A DNA stretch of 64,000 nucleotides from Flavobacteriaceae bacterium. Lineage in GTDB: Bacteria > Bacteroidota > Bacteroidia > Flavobacteriales > Weeksellaceae. The DNA lies in NCBI GenBank assembly GCA_004359435.1, contig PTET01000001.1, positions 270,307 through 334,306 on the forward strand, written 5' to 3'. Shown piece after piece: positions 17,024-25,398 of this stretch (position 1 is the first letter of the stretch; every line of letters begins with the position of its first letter). Under the pieces are notes generated by a model, which saw nothing but the letters and a program-made list of their open reading frames with translations, had not been told where the DNA came from and ran no database searches. The position numbers and the translations under genes are program-made.

Positions 17024-17731
17024 TTACGCCATAGAATGATACACGTTCTGCACGTCATCATCTTCCTCAATTCTCTCTAACAATTTTTCTACATCGGCAA
17101 TCTGCTCCTCGGTCAGTTCTTTGGTAACTTGTGGGATTCTTTCAAAACCAGAAGAGAGAATTTCCAATCCTCTGCTTTCCAATTCTTTCTGGATGGCTCC
17201 AAATTGGGCAAAAGGACCATAGAGCATAATTCCGTCTTCATCGGCAAAAACCTCTTCTACCCCCACGTCAATCATTTCTAGTTCCAGTTCTTCTGGGTCT
17301 ATTCCGTCTGCTGGAATGCGGAAATTGCAAGTGTGGTCAAACATGAATTCCACAGAACCAGAGGTGCCCAGTTGTCCTCCGCATTTGTTGAAATAACTTC
17401 TGATGTTGGCCACAGTTCGGTTGTTGTTGTCGGTTGCAGTTTCAATCAAAATGGCAATTCCATGGGGTGCGTAGCCTTCAAACAAAACCTCTTTGTAGTC
17501 TGCAGAATCTTTGTCTGTGGCTTTTTTGATGGCACGCTCTATGTTGTCTTTGGGCATGTTTTCGCTCTTGGCGTTCTGGATGGCTGCCCTTAGTTTGGAA
17601 TTGGTTTCTGGGTCTGGACCTCCTTCTTTGGCGGCCATCATGATGCTTTTTACAAGTCTTGGAAACAGGGTGGACATTCCAGCCCAACGTTTCATTTTTC
17701 TGCCTTTTCTAAATTCAAATGCTCTTCCCAT
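17024..17731 (-). CDS. YebC/PmpR family protein
   Basis: A 235-residue YebC/TACO1-type protein. The N-terminal block MGRAFEFRKGRKMKRWAGMS is the Bacteroidota variant of the family start, followed by AAKEGGPDPETNSKLR and AKSENMPKDNIERAIKKA. The acidic C-terminal part contains the conserved GSVEFMFDH strand. Relatives have been called transcription regulators, and more recently factors that ease translation of polyproline and similar motifs. It ends 149 bp from the end of fbp and starts 33 bp after the leuS stop, so it is probably co-transcribed downstream of leuS. Confidence 0.92.
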   Translation of the reverse strand: MGRAFEFRKGRKMKRWAGMSTLFPRLVKSIMMAAKEGGPDPETNSKLRAAIQNAKSENMPKDNIERAIKKATDKDSADYKEVLFEGYAPHGIAILIETATDNNNRTVANIRSYFNKCGGQLGTSGSVEFMFDHTCNFRIPADGIDPEELELEMIDVGVEEVFADEDGIMLYGPFAQFGAIQKELESRGLEILSSGFERIPQVTKELTEEQIADVEKLLERIEEDDDVQNVYHSMA

Positions 17732-17764
17732 TGTATATTTTTTTGACTAATTTATTGTGGATGT

Positions 17765-20700
17765 TTATCCTACGATATTGATGATTTTTCCAGGAACAAT
17801 GATGATTTTTTTGGGTGAATTTCCTCCCAGTTGTTTGAGGGTACGCTCGTCTTGAAGCACAATTTCTTCTATTTCTTCTTTGGACAAATCCAGTGAAAGA
17901 TTGAGTGTAAAACGGGTTTTTCCGTTGAAAGAAACGGGATATTCTCTCTGTTTTTCTACCAAATATTTTTCTTCAAATTTGGGAAAAGAAACCCGAGAGA
18001 TGGATTCTTTGTGTCCAAGTTGAAACCACAATTCTTCTGCGATGTGTGGTGCATAAGGGGAAATCAGAACCGCAAGAGGCTCCAAGATGGCTCTGTGGTG
18101 GCATCTTTGCTGTTGCAATTCGTTCACACAAATCATAAACTGGGCAACCGAGGTGTTGAAAGAGAAATTCTCTATGTCTTCGGTGACTTTTTTGATGGTT
18201 TTGTGTAGGGTTTTGTACATCTCAGCTGTTGGTTCTTCACCTGAAACAATGCTTCCGTTTTGGTCGAAATACAATCTCCACAATTTTTTTAGGAATCCAA
18301 AAACCCCAGAAATCCCAGCGGTGTTCCATGGTTTGGCCTGTTCTAGCGGCCCCAAAAACATTTCGTACAAACGCAAGGTGTCGGCTCCATAGTCATTGCA
18401 AATGTCGTCTGGGTTTACCACATTGTATTTGGATTTGGACATTTTTTCTACCTCTCTTCCTACGATGTATTTTCCGTCTTCTAAGATGAACTCCGCATTT
18501 TTGTAATCGGAGTACAAAGGATGAGCTTTGAATTTTTCGATATTCAACTCATTGTTTACCTCGTTGATGCAGGATAAGTCTACGTGGATGGGATGTACGT
18601 TTTTTCCCTCTATGAGTCCTTTTGAATAAAGGGTTTTGGAGTCTTCACTTCTATATACAAAAGCACTCATTCCCAATATCATCCCTTGATTGATGAGTTT
18701 TTTGAACGGTTCTTCTGTTGGTGCAAAACCTCTGTCTTTCAGAAACTTATTCCAAAAGCGAGAATAGAGCAAATGTCCTGTTGCATGTTCAGACCCACCG
18801 ATGTACAAATCCACATTTTGCCAATACTGTAACGCGTCTTGGCTGGCGAATTCCTCTGGATTTTTTGCATCCATGTATCGCATCCAGTACCAAGAAGAGC
18901 CAGCCCAACCCGGCATGGTGTTCAGTTCCAATGGAAAAATTGTTTCCTCCCCCAACCCCTCCGAAGGAGGGGAGATAAGTTCGTTTGAGACAACTTTGTT
19001 ATTCACTGTATCCCATGCCCAATTCGTGGCATTTCCAAGAGGAGGTTGTCCATCTTCGGTAGGCAAATATTTTTCTACCTCCGGCAAAACGATGGGCAAA
19101 TGTTTCACATCAATCATTTGTGGAAGTCCATCTACATAATACACGGGAAAAGGTTCTCCCCAGTATCTTTGACGTGAAAATACCGCATCGCGAAGGCGAT
19201 AATTCACTTTGGCTTTTCCTGCCCCCAATTTTTCCAGTTCTTCTATGGCTTTTTTCGTTCCAGATTTGTAGTCCAATCCGTTTAGAAAATCCGAATTTAC
19301 CAGCTCGAATCCCTCTTTTGAGGCAAAGGCACAATCCTCCCCCAACCCCTCCGAAGGAGGGGAGCTAAGGCTAAATATATTTTTTATAGGAATACCAAAA
19401 TGCTTGGCAAAAGCGTAATCTCTTTCGTCTCCACAGGGCACCGCCATTACCGCTCCTGTTCCATATCCAGCCAGTACATAGTCTCCAATCCAAATGGGAA
19501 TGGCATTTCCAGTAAAGGGATGTTTTGCATAGGCGCCTGTAAATACGCCAGAGATGGTTTTTACATCAGCCATTCTTTCTCTTTCGGAGCGTTTTGCAGT
19601 GGCTTCAATATAGTCGTTCACCGCTTGTTTTTGCTCAGGGCTTGTAATCTCTGCCACCAATTCGTGCTCAGGGGCTAGAGTCATAAAGGTTACTCCAAAA
19701 ATGGTGTCTGGGCGGGTGGTGAAGACTTCAATCCCCTCCCCAACCCTCCCCGAAGGGGAGGGAGTAGAAGAAACTGGAAGAGATTCTCTTGACTTCAATT
19801 CAAGCTCTATTTTATTTAAAACTTCTGATATTTTTTTGTTTACTTCTTCATTAGAAAAACGAATTACTTTAAAATCGTGTTTTTGTTCTAATTCTAAAGT
19901 TCTTTCCTTATCAAGTTCAATTTGTTCTTTTGAATTGTGATATTCACCATCTACTTCAATTATCAATCTTTTTTCCAAACAAACAAAATCAACAATATAT
20001 CTTCCAATCAAATGCTGTCTTCTAAAACGGACATCCAATCTTTCTCTACGTAAATTATCCCAGAGAATGGCTTCCGACAATGTTGGTTCTTTTCGCATTT
20101 TCTTAGCATGAAGAAGTAAATCTTTAGCTATTGAAGTGTCACCTGTTAAATATTTTGGATCCGATATTAAAGAAGTTTCTTCTCCCCCTCCTTGGGAGGG
20201 GGTTGGGGTGAGGATCTCAAACCTTACACTAGCCCCAACACTTTTCCCAATCCAGTTTTCTTGAGAATCTTTCAGAGACTGGGTCCAATCCAGTTCTTTG
20301 AGGCCATCCAATAATCTTTGGGCATAGGCGGAAATTCGCATCGACCATTGGGTCATTTTTTTTCGAACCACGGGATGTCCGCCACGCTCGGAAACTCCGT
20401 TTACAATTTCGTCATTGGCAAGCACGGTTCCAAGGGCTGGACACCAGTTTACCTCTGTTTCTGCCAAATAAGTGAGTCTGTATTGCAGCAGAATTTTTTG
20501 TTTTTCCCCTTCAGAGAACCTGTTCCACTGTTCTGCGGAAAAAATCTCTATGTTTGGGTCGCAGGCAGCATTTACTTGGGCATTTCCTTGTTTTTCAAAA
20601 ATGGAAACCAAAGTTGTTATGTCTTCTGCTTTGTCTGTGTCCTTATTATACCATGAGGCAAAAAGCTGAACAAAAATCCACTGGGTATGTTTGTAATAGT

Positions 20701-21088
20701 CTGGACTGGAGGTTCTTACTTCCTTTTCCCAATCAAAAGAAAAACCGATTTTGTCTAGCTGTTCTCTGTATCTGGCAATGTTTTCCGCTGTGGTTTTTTC
20801 TGGATGTTGCCCTGTTTGGATGGCATATTGTTCTGCAGGAAGCCCGAAAGAATCATATCCCATGGGGTGCAAAACATTGAATCCTTGGTGTCTTTTGTAT
20901 CTGGCAACAATGTCCGAGGCGATGTATCCTAGAGGATGTCCCACATGCAAACCCGCTCCAGAGGGGTAAGGGAACATGTCTAGCACATAATATTTGGGCA
21001 AACCAGACCCAGAGAGGGTTTCAAAAGTTTGGTTTTCTTTCCAGTGTTTTTGCCATTTGGCTTCGATGTCTGTGGGACGATATTCCAT
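17765..21088 (-). CDS. leuS: Leucyl-tRNA synthetase with in-frame DUF559 and palindrome inserts
   Basis: A class I synthetase charging tRNA-Leu, 1107 residues, about 180 more than a normal flavobacterial LeuRS. The HIGH-type motif HVGHPLGY (about residue 47) and the KMSKS loop are intact, as is the CP1 editing-site sequence TTRPDTIFG. Three in-frame inserts explain the extra length: about residues 292-453 (a DUF559 nuclease-like domain bounded by palindromes, between FEI and EVFTTRPDT in the editing domain), about 575-585 and about 705-715 (solo palindromes reading SPPSEGLGE). With the inserts removed, the flanks join as ordinary LeuRS. No stop or frameshift is present, so the enlarged protein is presumably made and functional, since leuS is essential. 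A -7-like box lies just upstream. Confidence 0.95.
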   Translation of the reverse strand: MEYRPTDIEAKWQKHWKENQTFETLSGSGLPKYYVLDMFPYPSGAGLHVGHPLGYIASDIVARYKRHQGFNVLHPMGYDSFGLPAEQYAIQTGQHPEKTTAENIARYREQLDKIGFSFDWEKEVRTSSPDYYKHTQWIFVQLFASWYNKDTDKAEDITTLVSIFEKQGNAQVNAACDPNIEIFSAEQWNRFSEGEKQKILLQYRLTYLAETEVNWCPALGTVLANDEIVNGVSERGGHPVVRKKMTQWSMRISAYAQRLLDGLKELDWTQSLKDSQENWIGKSVGASVRFEILTPTPSQGGGEETSLISDPKYLTGDTSIAKDLLLHAKKMRKEPTLSEAILWDNLRRERLDVRFRRQHLIGRYIVDFVCLEKRLIIEVDGEYHNSKEQIELDKERTLELEQKHDFKVIRFSNEEVNKKISEVLNKIELELKSRESLPVSSTPSPSGRVGEGIEVFTTRPDTIFGVTFMTLAPEHELVAEITSPEQKQAVNDYIEATAKRSERERMADVKTISGVFTGAYAKHPFTGNAIPIWIGDYVLAGYGTGAVMAVPCGDERDYAFAKHFGIPIKNIFSLSSPPSEGLGEDCAFASKEGFELVNSDFLNGLDYKSGTKKAIEELEKLGAGKAKVNYRLRDAVFSRQRYWGEPFPVYYVDGLPQMIDVKHLPIVLPEVEKYLPTEDGQPPLGNATNWAWDTVNNKVVSNELISPPSEGLGEETIFPLELNTMPGWAGSSWYWMRYMDAKNPEEFASQDALQYWQNVDLYIGGSEHATGHLLYSRFWNKFLKDRGFAPTEEPFKKLINQGMILGMSAFVYRSEDSKTLYSKGLIEGKNVHPIHVDLSCINEVNNELNIEKFKAHPLYSDYKNAEFILEDGKYIVGREVEKMSKSKYNVVNPDDICNDYGADTLRLYEMFLGPLEQAKPWNTAGISGVFGFLKKLWRLYFDQNGSIVSGEEPTAEMYKTLHKTIKKVTEDIENFSFNTSVAQFMICVNELQQQRCHHRAILEPLAVLISPYAPHIAEELWFQLGHKESISRVSFPKFEEKYLVEKQREYPVSFNGKTRFTLNLSLDLSKEEIEEIVLQDERTLKQLGGNSPKKIIIVPGKIINIVG
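18945..18974 (-). repeat. Solo palindromic element in leuS, copy 1
   Basis: A 30-base GC-rich element whose plus-strand core is CCAACCCCTCCGAAGGAGGG. The CCCCTCC/GGAGGGG arms can fold on themselves. It is identical over all 30 bases to the copy at 19335-19364 and is translated in frame in leuS as SPPSEGLGE (about residues 705-715), a loop just before the PLELNTMPGWAGSSW block. The sequence contrasts sharply with the A+T-rich surroundings. Confidence 0.85.
19335..19364 (-). repeat. Solo palindromic element in leuS, copy 2
   Basis: The same 30 bases, in the same orientation and the same reading frame, as 18945-18974. Even the four bases TAAG recur just downstream in both copies (plus strand). 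It encodes SPPSEGLGED at about residues 575-585, in the stretch between NIF and FELVNSDFL of the LeuRS editing region, where relatives carry a variable loop. It matches the orientation of the right-hand boundary of the DUF559 insert at 19732-19765. Confidence 0.85.
19732..20212 (-). mobile_element. DUF559 nuclease-like domain bounded by inverted palindromes, inserted in frame in leuS
   Basis: About 480 bp inside leuS. The boundaries are GC-rich elements at 20181-20212 and 19732-19765. The first, read on the opposite strand, matches the second at most positions, so they form imperfect terminal inverted repeats, each with an internal hairpin (for example CCCTCCCC TTCGGGGAGGG). Between them lies a complete DUF559 (Vsr/PD-(D/E)xK-like) domain: SEAILWDNLRRERLDVRFRR, then YIVDFVCLEKRLIIEVDGEY and H. 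The putative metal ligands are the D of VDF and E378/D380 of IEVDG. There is no separate start or stop, so the domain is made only as part of LeuRS. I read it as an in-frame selfish or domesticated element; mobility is inferred. Confidence 0.75.
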
Positions 21089-21106
21089 AGGGATTATTTA
21101 GGTGTA

Positions 21107-21114
21107 CAAATTTA
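21107..21114 (-). promoter_or_regulatory. TAnnTTTG -7 box before leuS
   Basis: On the minus strand TAAATTTG matches the Bacteroidota -7 consensus, about 18 bases before the leuS ATG at 21088. This implies a very short leader. No clear -33 TTG is seen. Confidence 0.45.
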
Positions 21115-21302
21115 CGAAAAAAACTTAGTTTGAAAGTCTAGGCAGGGCTTGGCGCATAAAAAAGTAACTAAAAAACGATAAACTATAATCTTTATGCTTT
21201 TTTTGTGATTTTTTAGAATAATTCAAACTAAAATTTGTAATTTTAATATGATCTTTGTGTTCGGTTTGAACGGTGTAAAGCATCAAACCTGTAATAAATA
21301 TA

Positions 21303-21845
21303 ATGATGATGAAAAATTCAATTTTTATACTTTGTCTGGCTTTGTTTTCTGCTGGAGTTCAGGCGCAAGTTGCCATAGGAAAATCTGATGTAAACGGAAG
21401 TGCTACAATCTTAGATTTTGCCGAAGGCACTACCTCTGGAATAATTCTTCCTCGTGTGGAAAGTCTTCCACCAAGTGTTGGAGGTACTTTTGTTTATGAT
21501 GCCACAGATTTAAAAGTAAAAGTATATGGAAAGGTTTTGGATGAAAACGGAAATCCGGTTTCAACCAGTTGGATAGCGCTTACAGATACTCAAGGGGAAT
21601 TTGATTCTGCCATTCAAGATGATTTTGATGAAAAGCACGAAGGATCTATCATAGGGGCATCAAACTCTTCCAAAGAAGGGGTTTTGGTTTTAGAGTCATC
21701 AAACAAAGCTATGATTTTGCCTAAAATCGCTAATCCAGAGGTGAATGTAAAATCGCCAGAAGCGGGTATGATGTGCTACGATACAGTTACCAAAAATCTC
21801 TTGGTTTACAACGGAAAAGAGTGGTATTCTTGGAGTATAGACTAA
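21303..21845 (+). CDS. Secreted flavobacterial surface protein, function unknown
   Basis: A 180-residue protein with a clear Sec signal peptide (MMMKNSIFILCLALFSAGVQ, cleavage probably after AQA). The mature part opens with VAIGKSDVNGSATILDFAEG and GIILPRV, and has a second similar block near residues 125-145 (KEGVLVLESSNKAMILPKI). Both resemble the repeat-like strands at the N-terminus of many flavobacterial adhesin-like outer-membrane proteins, where a start such as GIGT-p-s-a-LdI precedes GvllPRv. It ends YDTVTKNLLVYNGKEWYSWS, also typical of that group. No catalytic motif or sorting domain is visible. Three consecutive ATGs make the exact start uncertain by one or two codons. Confidence 0.7.
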   Translation: MMMKNSIFILCLALFSAGVQAQVAIGKSDVNGSATILDFAEGTTSGIILPRVESLPPSVGGTFVYDATDLKVKVYGKVLDENGNPVSTSWIALTDTQGEFDSAIQDDFDEKHEGSIIGASNSSKEGVLVLESSNKAMILPKIANPEVNVKSPEAGMMCYDTVTKNLLVYNGKEWYSWSID

Positions 21846-21856
21846 GAATCTTCTTG

Positions 21857-22312
21857 TCAAATGCTTCTTTTGAGAGCCATACAATAACCTAGGTGTAAAG
21901 ATTCATGCACTAGGTTAAAAGAGATCGCATCTGTGATGTTTTCTAGTTTTGATCCAAAGCTGGTTGCATAGGGAACATAACTTACAAATCTACCTGCTTT
22001 TAAGTCATTTTCTAGCTTGTCTGCAGTTGATACCAGCAATTCTTTTAGGTAATCAACATCATTTTTGCTGATTCTTTGGTTGGGTTTGCTTCCTTTTTTA
22101 TAGGCCAAAACATATTCTTCTGATACGTACATTTCAAGGGAAGAAAGTTTGTAACACAAAAGTTGCTGAGTAACCACGCTGTGAGCAATATTCCAAAAAA
22201 TAGAATTGTTGTATCCCGAAGGAATTTTAGAGAGCGCATGCAAATCTAGTTGGTTTAAATAATTTAGATAATGTGAGCGGGTGGTTCTTAAAAGGTCTAG
22301 AGAATTTTGCAT
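21857..22312 (-). CDS. DinB-like four-helix protein
   Basis: A 151-residue protein with the DinB/YfiT four-helix-bundle pattern: histidines in NIAHSVVTQQ (about residue 46) and in LVHESLHLGYCMA (about residues 136-140) would bind the divalent metal. Family members include thiol transferases (bacillithiol or mycothiol S-transferases) and many unknown proteins. It stands alone, convergent with the surface-protein gene to its left and divergent from mrp on its right. The specific activity cannot be predicted. Confidence 0.8.
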   Translation of the reverse strand: MQNSLDLLRTTRSHYLNYLNQLDLHALSKIPSGYNNSIFWNIAHSVVTQQLLCYKLSSLEMYVSEEYVLAYKKGSKPNQRISKNDVDYLKELLVSTADKLENDLKAGRFVSYVPYATSFGSKLENITDAISFNLVHESLHLGYCMALKRSI

Positions 22313-22416
22313 GGAATAAAAATTGATTGAATCTGAAAATTAATAAATTTCAAACCAAAGACAAACAAAGAGTATAAAATAATTTGTTTTGTATCTTTAC
22401 CGAAAATAACACAAAA

Positions 22417-23517
22417 ATGGCTTTGCAAAAATTAGAGGTACAACAATTGTTGGAAGAATTAGAGCTCACCCCAATGGTGAAAAATATTCAAATTTTTGAC
22501 AATGAAGTTCAGTTAGACTTAGAAGTAAAGTCACCAGCGTTGCATCAGAAGAAAAAGTTTGAGGAGGCCATTTCTCAGGCTTTTCAAGATAAGTTTGGCC
22601 CTGAAGTTTCAACCAAATTGCACTTTGTGGTAGAAGCCAAAGAGAGTCTACCTCCCATTGCTGGAAAAGCCATCCCAGGTGTTAAGCATATTATCGCGAT
22701 TTCTTCTGGAAAAGGAGGAGTGGGAAAATCTACCGTTACCTCTAATTTGGCGGTGAGCCTACAAAAAATGGGCTTTAAAGTAGGGGTTTTGGATGCGGAT
22801 ATTCACGGACCTTCTATGCCTATTATGTTCGATATCGAAGATCAAAAGCCAAGGCAAATTCATATTGAGGGTAAATCTAAAATGCAACCTATTGAGAGTT
22901 ATGGCATCAAAATTTTGTCCATAGGATTTTTTACCGACGCAAATCAAGCCATTGTTTGGAGAGGCCCTATGGCTGGAAAAGCTTTGCATCAAATGATTCA
23001 TGACGCCCACTGGGGAGAACTAGATTTCTTGCTTTTGGACCTCCCTCCAGGAACCGGAGATATTCACCTTTCATTGGTGCAACAAATACCAATTACCGCA
23101 ACGGTAATTGTTTCAACACCTCAAAACGTGGCCATGGCCGATGTAAAAAGAGGGGTAAACATGTTTTCTCTGGATAGCATCAATGTTCCTATCCTTGGGA
23201 TTATCGAAAACATGGCCTATTTTACACCCCTTGAACTTCCTCAGAACAAGTATTATATTTTCGGTGAAAGCGGGGCCAAACATATGGCAGGGCAATTAAA
23301 TATTCCATTTTTGGGAGAAATCCCATTGGTACAAGGCATTCGAGAGTCAAGCGATGTGGGTAGGCCAATTTGTTTGCAAGAAGAAAATCCCGTTACTTTG
23401 GCTTATCATCAAATCACCCAAAACATGATTGAAAGTTTGGGAAAAAGAAATAAAAATTTGCCTCCAACCGAGGTTGTTAGAATTACCACCATGGCTGGTT
23501 GTTCGCCTAAGAAATAA
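22417..23517 (+). CDS. Mrp/NBP35-type Fe-S carrier ATPase
   Basis: A 366-residue P-loop ATPase of the Mrp/ApbC family used in Fe-S cluster transfer. An N-terminal MIP18/DUF59 domain (residues 1 to about 85) is followed by the deviant Walker A SSGKGGVGKST (about residue 97), Walker A'-like VGVLDADIHGPS and LLLDLPPGTGD. The C-terminal CxxC pair that bridges a cluster in classical Mrp/Nbp35 is replaced here: after IIENMAYF comes TPLELPQNKYYIFG without cysteines. I believe other Bacteroidota share this. The ATG at 22417 is chosen because the in-frame ATG at 22384 adds 11 atypical residues. A NifU-type scaffold gene follows after 5 bp. Confidence 0.9.
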   Translation: MALQKLEVQQLLEELELTPMVKNIQIFDNEVQLDLEVKSPALHQKKKFEEAISQAFQDKFGPEVSTKLHFVVEAKESLPPIAGKAIPGVKHIIAISSGKGGVGKSTVTSNLAVSLQKMGFKVGVLDADIHGPSMPIMFDIEDQKPRQIHIEGKSKMQPIESYGIKILSIGFFTDANQAIVWRGPMAGKALHQMIHDAHWGELDFLLLDLPPGTGDIHLSLVQQIPITATVIVSTPQNVAMADVKRGVNMFSLDSINVPILGIIENMAYFTPLELPQNKYYIFGESGAKHMAGQLNIPFLGEIPLVQGIRESSDVGRPICLQEENPVTLAYHQITQNMIESLGKRNKNLPPTEVVRITTMAGCSPKK

Positions 23518-23522
23518 ATAAG

Positions 23523-23753
23523 ATGCAAGAAAAAATACAAAAAATAGAACAGGCGCTTTTGGAAATTAGACCTTTTCTGAAATCTGATGGTGGAGACATA
23601 GAGTTTGTTTCCCTAGAGAATGATATAGTTACCGTTCGGCTACTTGGCGCTTGCACAGGCTGTTCTGTTAACGAATCTACCCTAAAATTGGGTGTAGAAA
23701 ATACCATCAAAAAATATCTACCCGAAATCAAAGAGGTAATCAATTTGGCTTAA
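23523..23753 (+). CDS. NifU C-terminal-domain Fe-S scaffold
   Basis: A 76-residue NfuA/NifU C-terminal domain protein. The CxxC that holds the labile [4Fe-4S] cluster is visible in LLGACTGCSVNE (residues 42-45 region), preceded by the usual LKSDGGDIEFVS. Its start lies 5 bp after the mrp stop, so the two are co-translated; cluster assembly on this scaffold and hand-over by Mrp is the obvious model. The gene ends 7 bp from the convergent DUF4139 gene with no room for a hairpin terminator. Confidence 0.92.
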   Translation: MQEKIQKIEQALLEIRPFLKSDGGDIEFVSLENDIVTVRLLGACTGCSVNESTLKLGVENTIKKYLPEIKEVINLA

Positions 23754-23760
23754 ACCTACT

Positions 23761-25362
23761 TTAGGGTAAAGCCTGAATCTGCTGCTCTTTGGGATATTTG
23801 ATTTCGTACTGGTTGTACAAAATCACTTGTTTTCCACTTCCTATGGTTTGAACCCATGAGAGTTTACCAAGGCTGGCGTCAAATTCTGCTCCCCCCGTTG
23901 GAACCTTGTTTTCTACGATAATGCTTCCCTCTTTTGAAACCGGAACACGGTCTACAATCTCTATGTTGATGGGTCTGTTTTTCTGGTTGGTGATTTTAAT
24001 CTCCCACTGATAAAGTGTGTTTTCTTTGTTAGAAGTTAGCCCTGAAGATTTTTTGCTTCCCGCCAAATTGGTATATTCAACCATAATGTTGTCGTCTTTT
24101 CCAAGGGAAATTTCAGAAAAAGTTGCAGATTGCTCTAGGTTTAATTTGCCCACATAACTTTGTTGGTAATAAACCGAGGCTTCTCCTGGAAGAACATTCA
24201 GTTGAGCAAAGTTTTCGATTTTTGCCGTTAAATAGGCCTTTTTGTCTTGATAGGGTAGGGCTTTGTACTGGTAAGTAGCAGGTACGCTTTGAGAATGGAA
24301 AACCACATCCATGTTTTTGACTCCATTTTCCACGGTAAAAGGCGAACTGAGTTGGTACTCAAAAAAGCTGGATCCATCGCTGTAATCTGCCTGTGGAGCA
24401 GAGGCCACCATTTCTTTATATTCATTACCATCTTCTTTCTTCAAACTCGACATTTCCATCACAGCATTTTTTTTAACCGTCTTAACCTTTTCTGATTCTG
24501 AATAAAAATCATTATCTTCAGATCTAAAGTTTAACGGAAAAGGAGAAAAATTGGGTAAATTTTGGTTTACCGATGGATTGGCAGAAGAGAAAATCAGCTT
24601 TACATCTTTCCAATCTTCTCCTGTATTTTGAGATATTTTGGCCTGATAATTTAGAGTTAATGGCTGACCAATGTCTTCTACTTTAATCTGGTATTTGGGC
24701 GACCAAAAGGCCTGTCTTGTAAAATAGGTGATTTCTAGTTTTGCGTTTGCTAGATCTGTATCACTTTGGGTGGTTATCTCTATGCCAGAGGTAGGTTTTT
24801 CAGAACTTTGGTTGGTTCTAATCTGCTGGTTTAATTTCTCTAACTCTTTTTGTTTGGCGTTGATTTCAAACTGCAAGGCGACTTTTGCTTCTTTTACTTT
24901 TTTGATGTTTTCTCTAAAATTCTGTTCAATTTTAGCCAGTTCCAAAGAGGAAATAGGTTCGTCTTTACCTGTTACCACTTTGTTGGAAGTCAAAAAAGAT
25001 TCCCATTCTACAAGCGATTCCATGTTTGCATTTTGCAGCGCGATACTTTTTTCTAACTTTTCTTTCTCATCAAGGAGAATTTGGCTGGCTGTTGAACTGG
25101 CTTGGCCTTTGAGCCAATTGGCCCTGTGCTCTACACCGGTAATGGTAAAATCTCCATATCCTTTTACAGAAATGCTGTTTGGGTCTACATCATAAGGGAG
25201 ATTTGGGATAGAAAGAGTAGTTCTACCATTTTCAATTTTAACCCAAGCAGTTCTTTTGATCATCGCACCAGAGCGATACAAAACAACCTGAGTTACTTTG
25301 CTTTCACTAGCCAAAAGTAAAGCTGAACAAAAAAGCAGTAAACAAGATAGAAATGATTTCAT
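23761..25362 (-). CDS. DUF4140/DUF4139 protein (mucoidy-inhibitor MuiA-like)
   Basis: A 533-residue secreted protein. The signal peptide is FLSCLLLFCSALLLASES. An N-terminal DUF4140 domain (about residues 22-120, starting VTQVVLYRSGAMIKR) is followed by a coiled coil (about 90-190, rich in Glu/Lys/Leu). DUF4139 runs from about residue 205 to the end, with LEITYFTRQAFWSPKYQIKV and the C-terminal NRPINIEIVDRVPVS strand. The family is widespread and poorly understood; the name MuiA comes from a suggested link to mucoidy. It is followed, reading downstream, by the convergent NifU-like gene. Confidence 0.85.
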   Translation of the reverse strand: MKSFLSCLLLFCSALLLASESKVTQVVLYRSGAMIKRTAWVKIENGRTTLSIPNLPYDVDPNSISVKGYGDFTITGVEHRANWLKGQASSTASQILLDEKEKLEKSIALQNANMESLVEWESFLTSNKVVTGKDEPISSLELAKIEQNFRENIKKVKEAKVALQFEINAKQKELEKLNQQIRTNQSSEKPTSGIEITTQSDTDLANAKLEITYFTRQAFWSPKYQIKVEDIGQPLTLNYQAKISQNTGEDWKDVKLIFSSANPSVNQNLPNFSPFPLNFRSEDNDFYSESEKVKTVKKNAVMEMSSLKKEDGNEYKEMVASAPQADYSDGSSFFEYQLSSPFTVENGVKNMDVVFHSQSVPATYQYKALPYQDKKAYLTAKIENFAQLNVLPGEASVYYQQSYVGKLNLEQSATFSEISLGKDDNIMVEYTNLAGSKKSSGLTSNKENTLYQWEIKITNQKNRPINIEIVDRVPVSKEGSIIVENKVPTGGAEFDASLGKLSWVQTIGSGKQVILYNQYEIKYPKEQQIQALP

Positions 25363-25398
25363 GGGTTGTATTTTATAAAGATTAAAGCTGTTTCGAGC

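Noticed and set aside
19732-20212. DUF559 as an independent gene or an intein in leuS
   Set aside because: There is no own start, stop or promoter, and no intein splicing motifs (N-terminal Cys/Ser block, C-terminal His-Asn). The frame runs through without a break, so it is an in-frame insert, not a splicing element.
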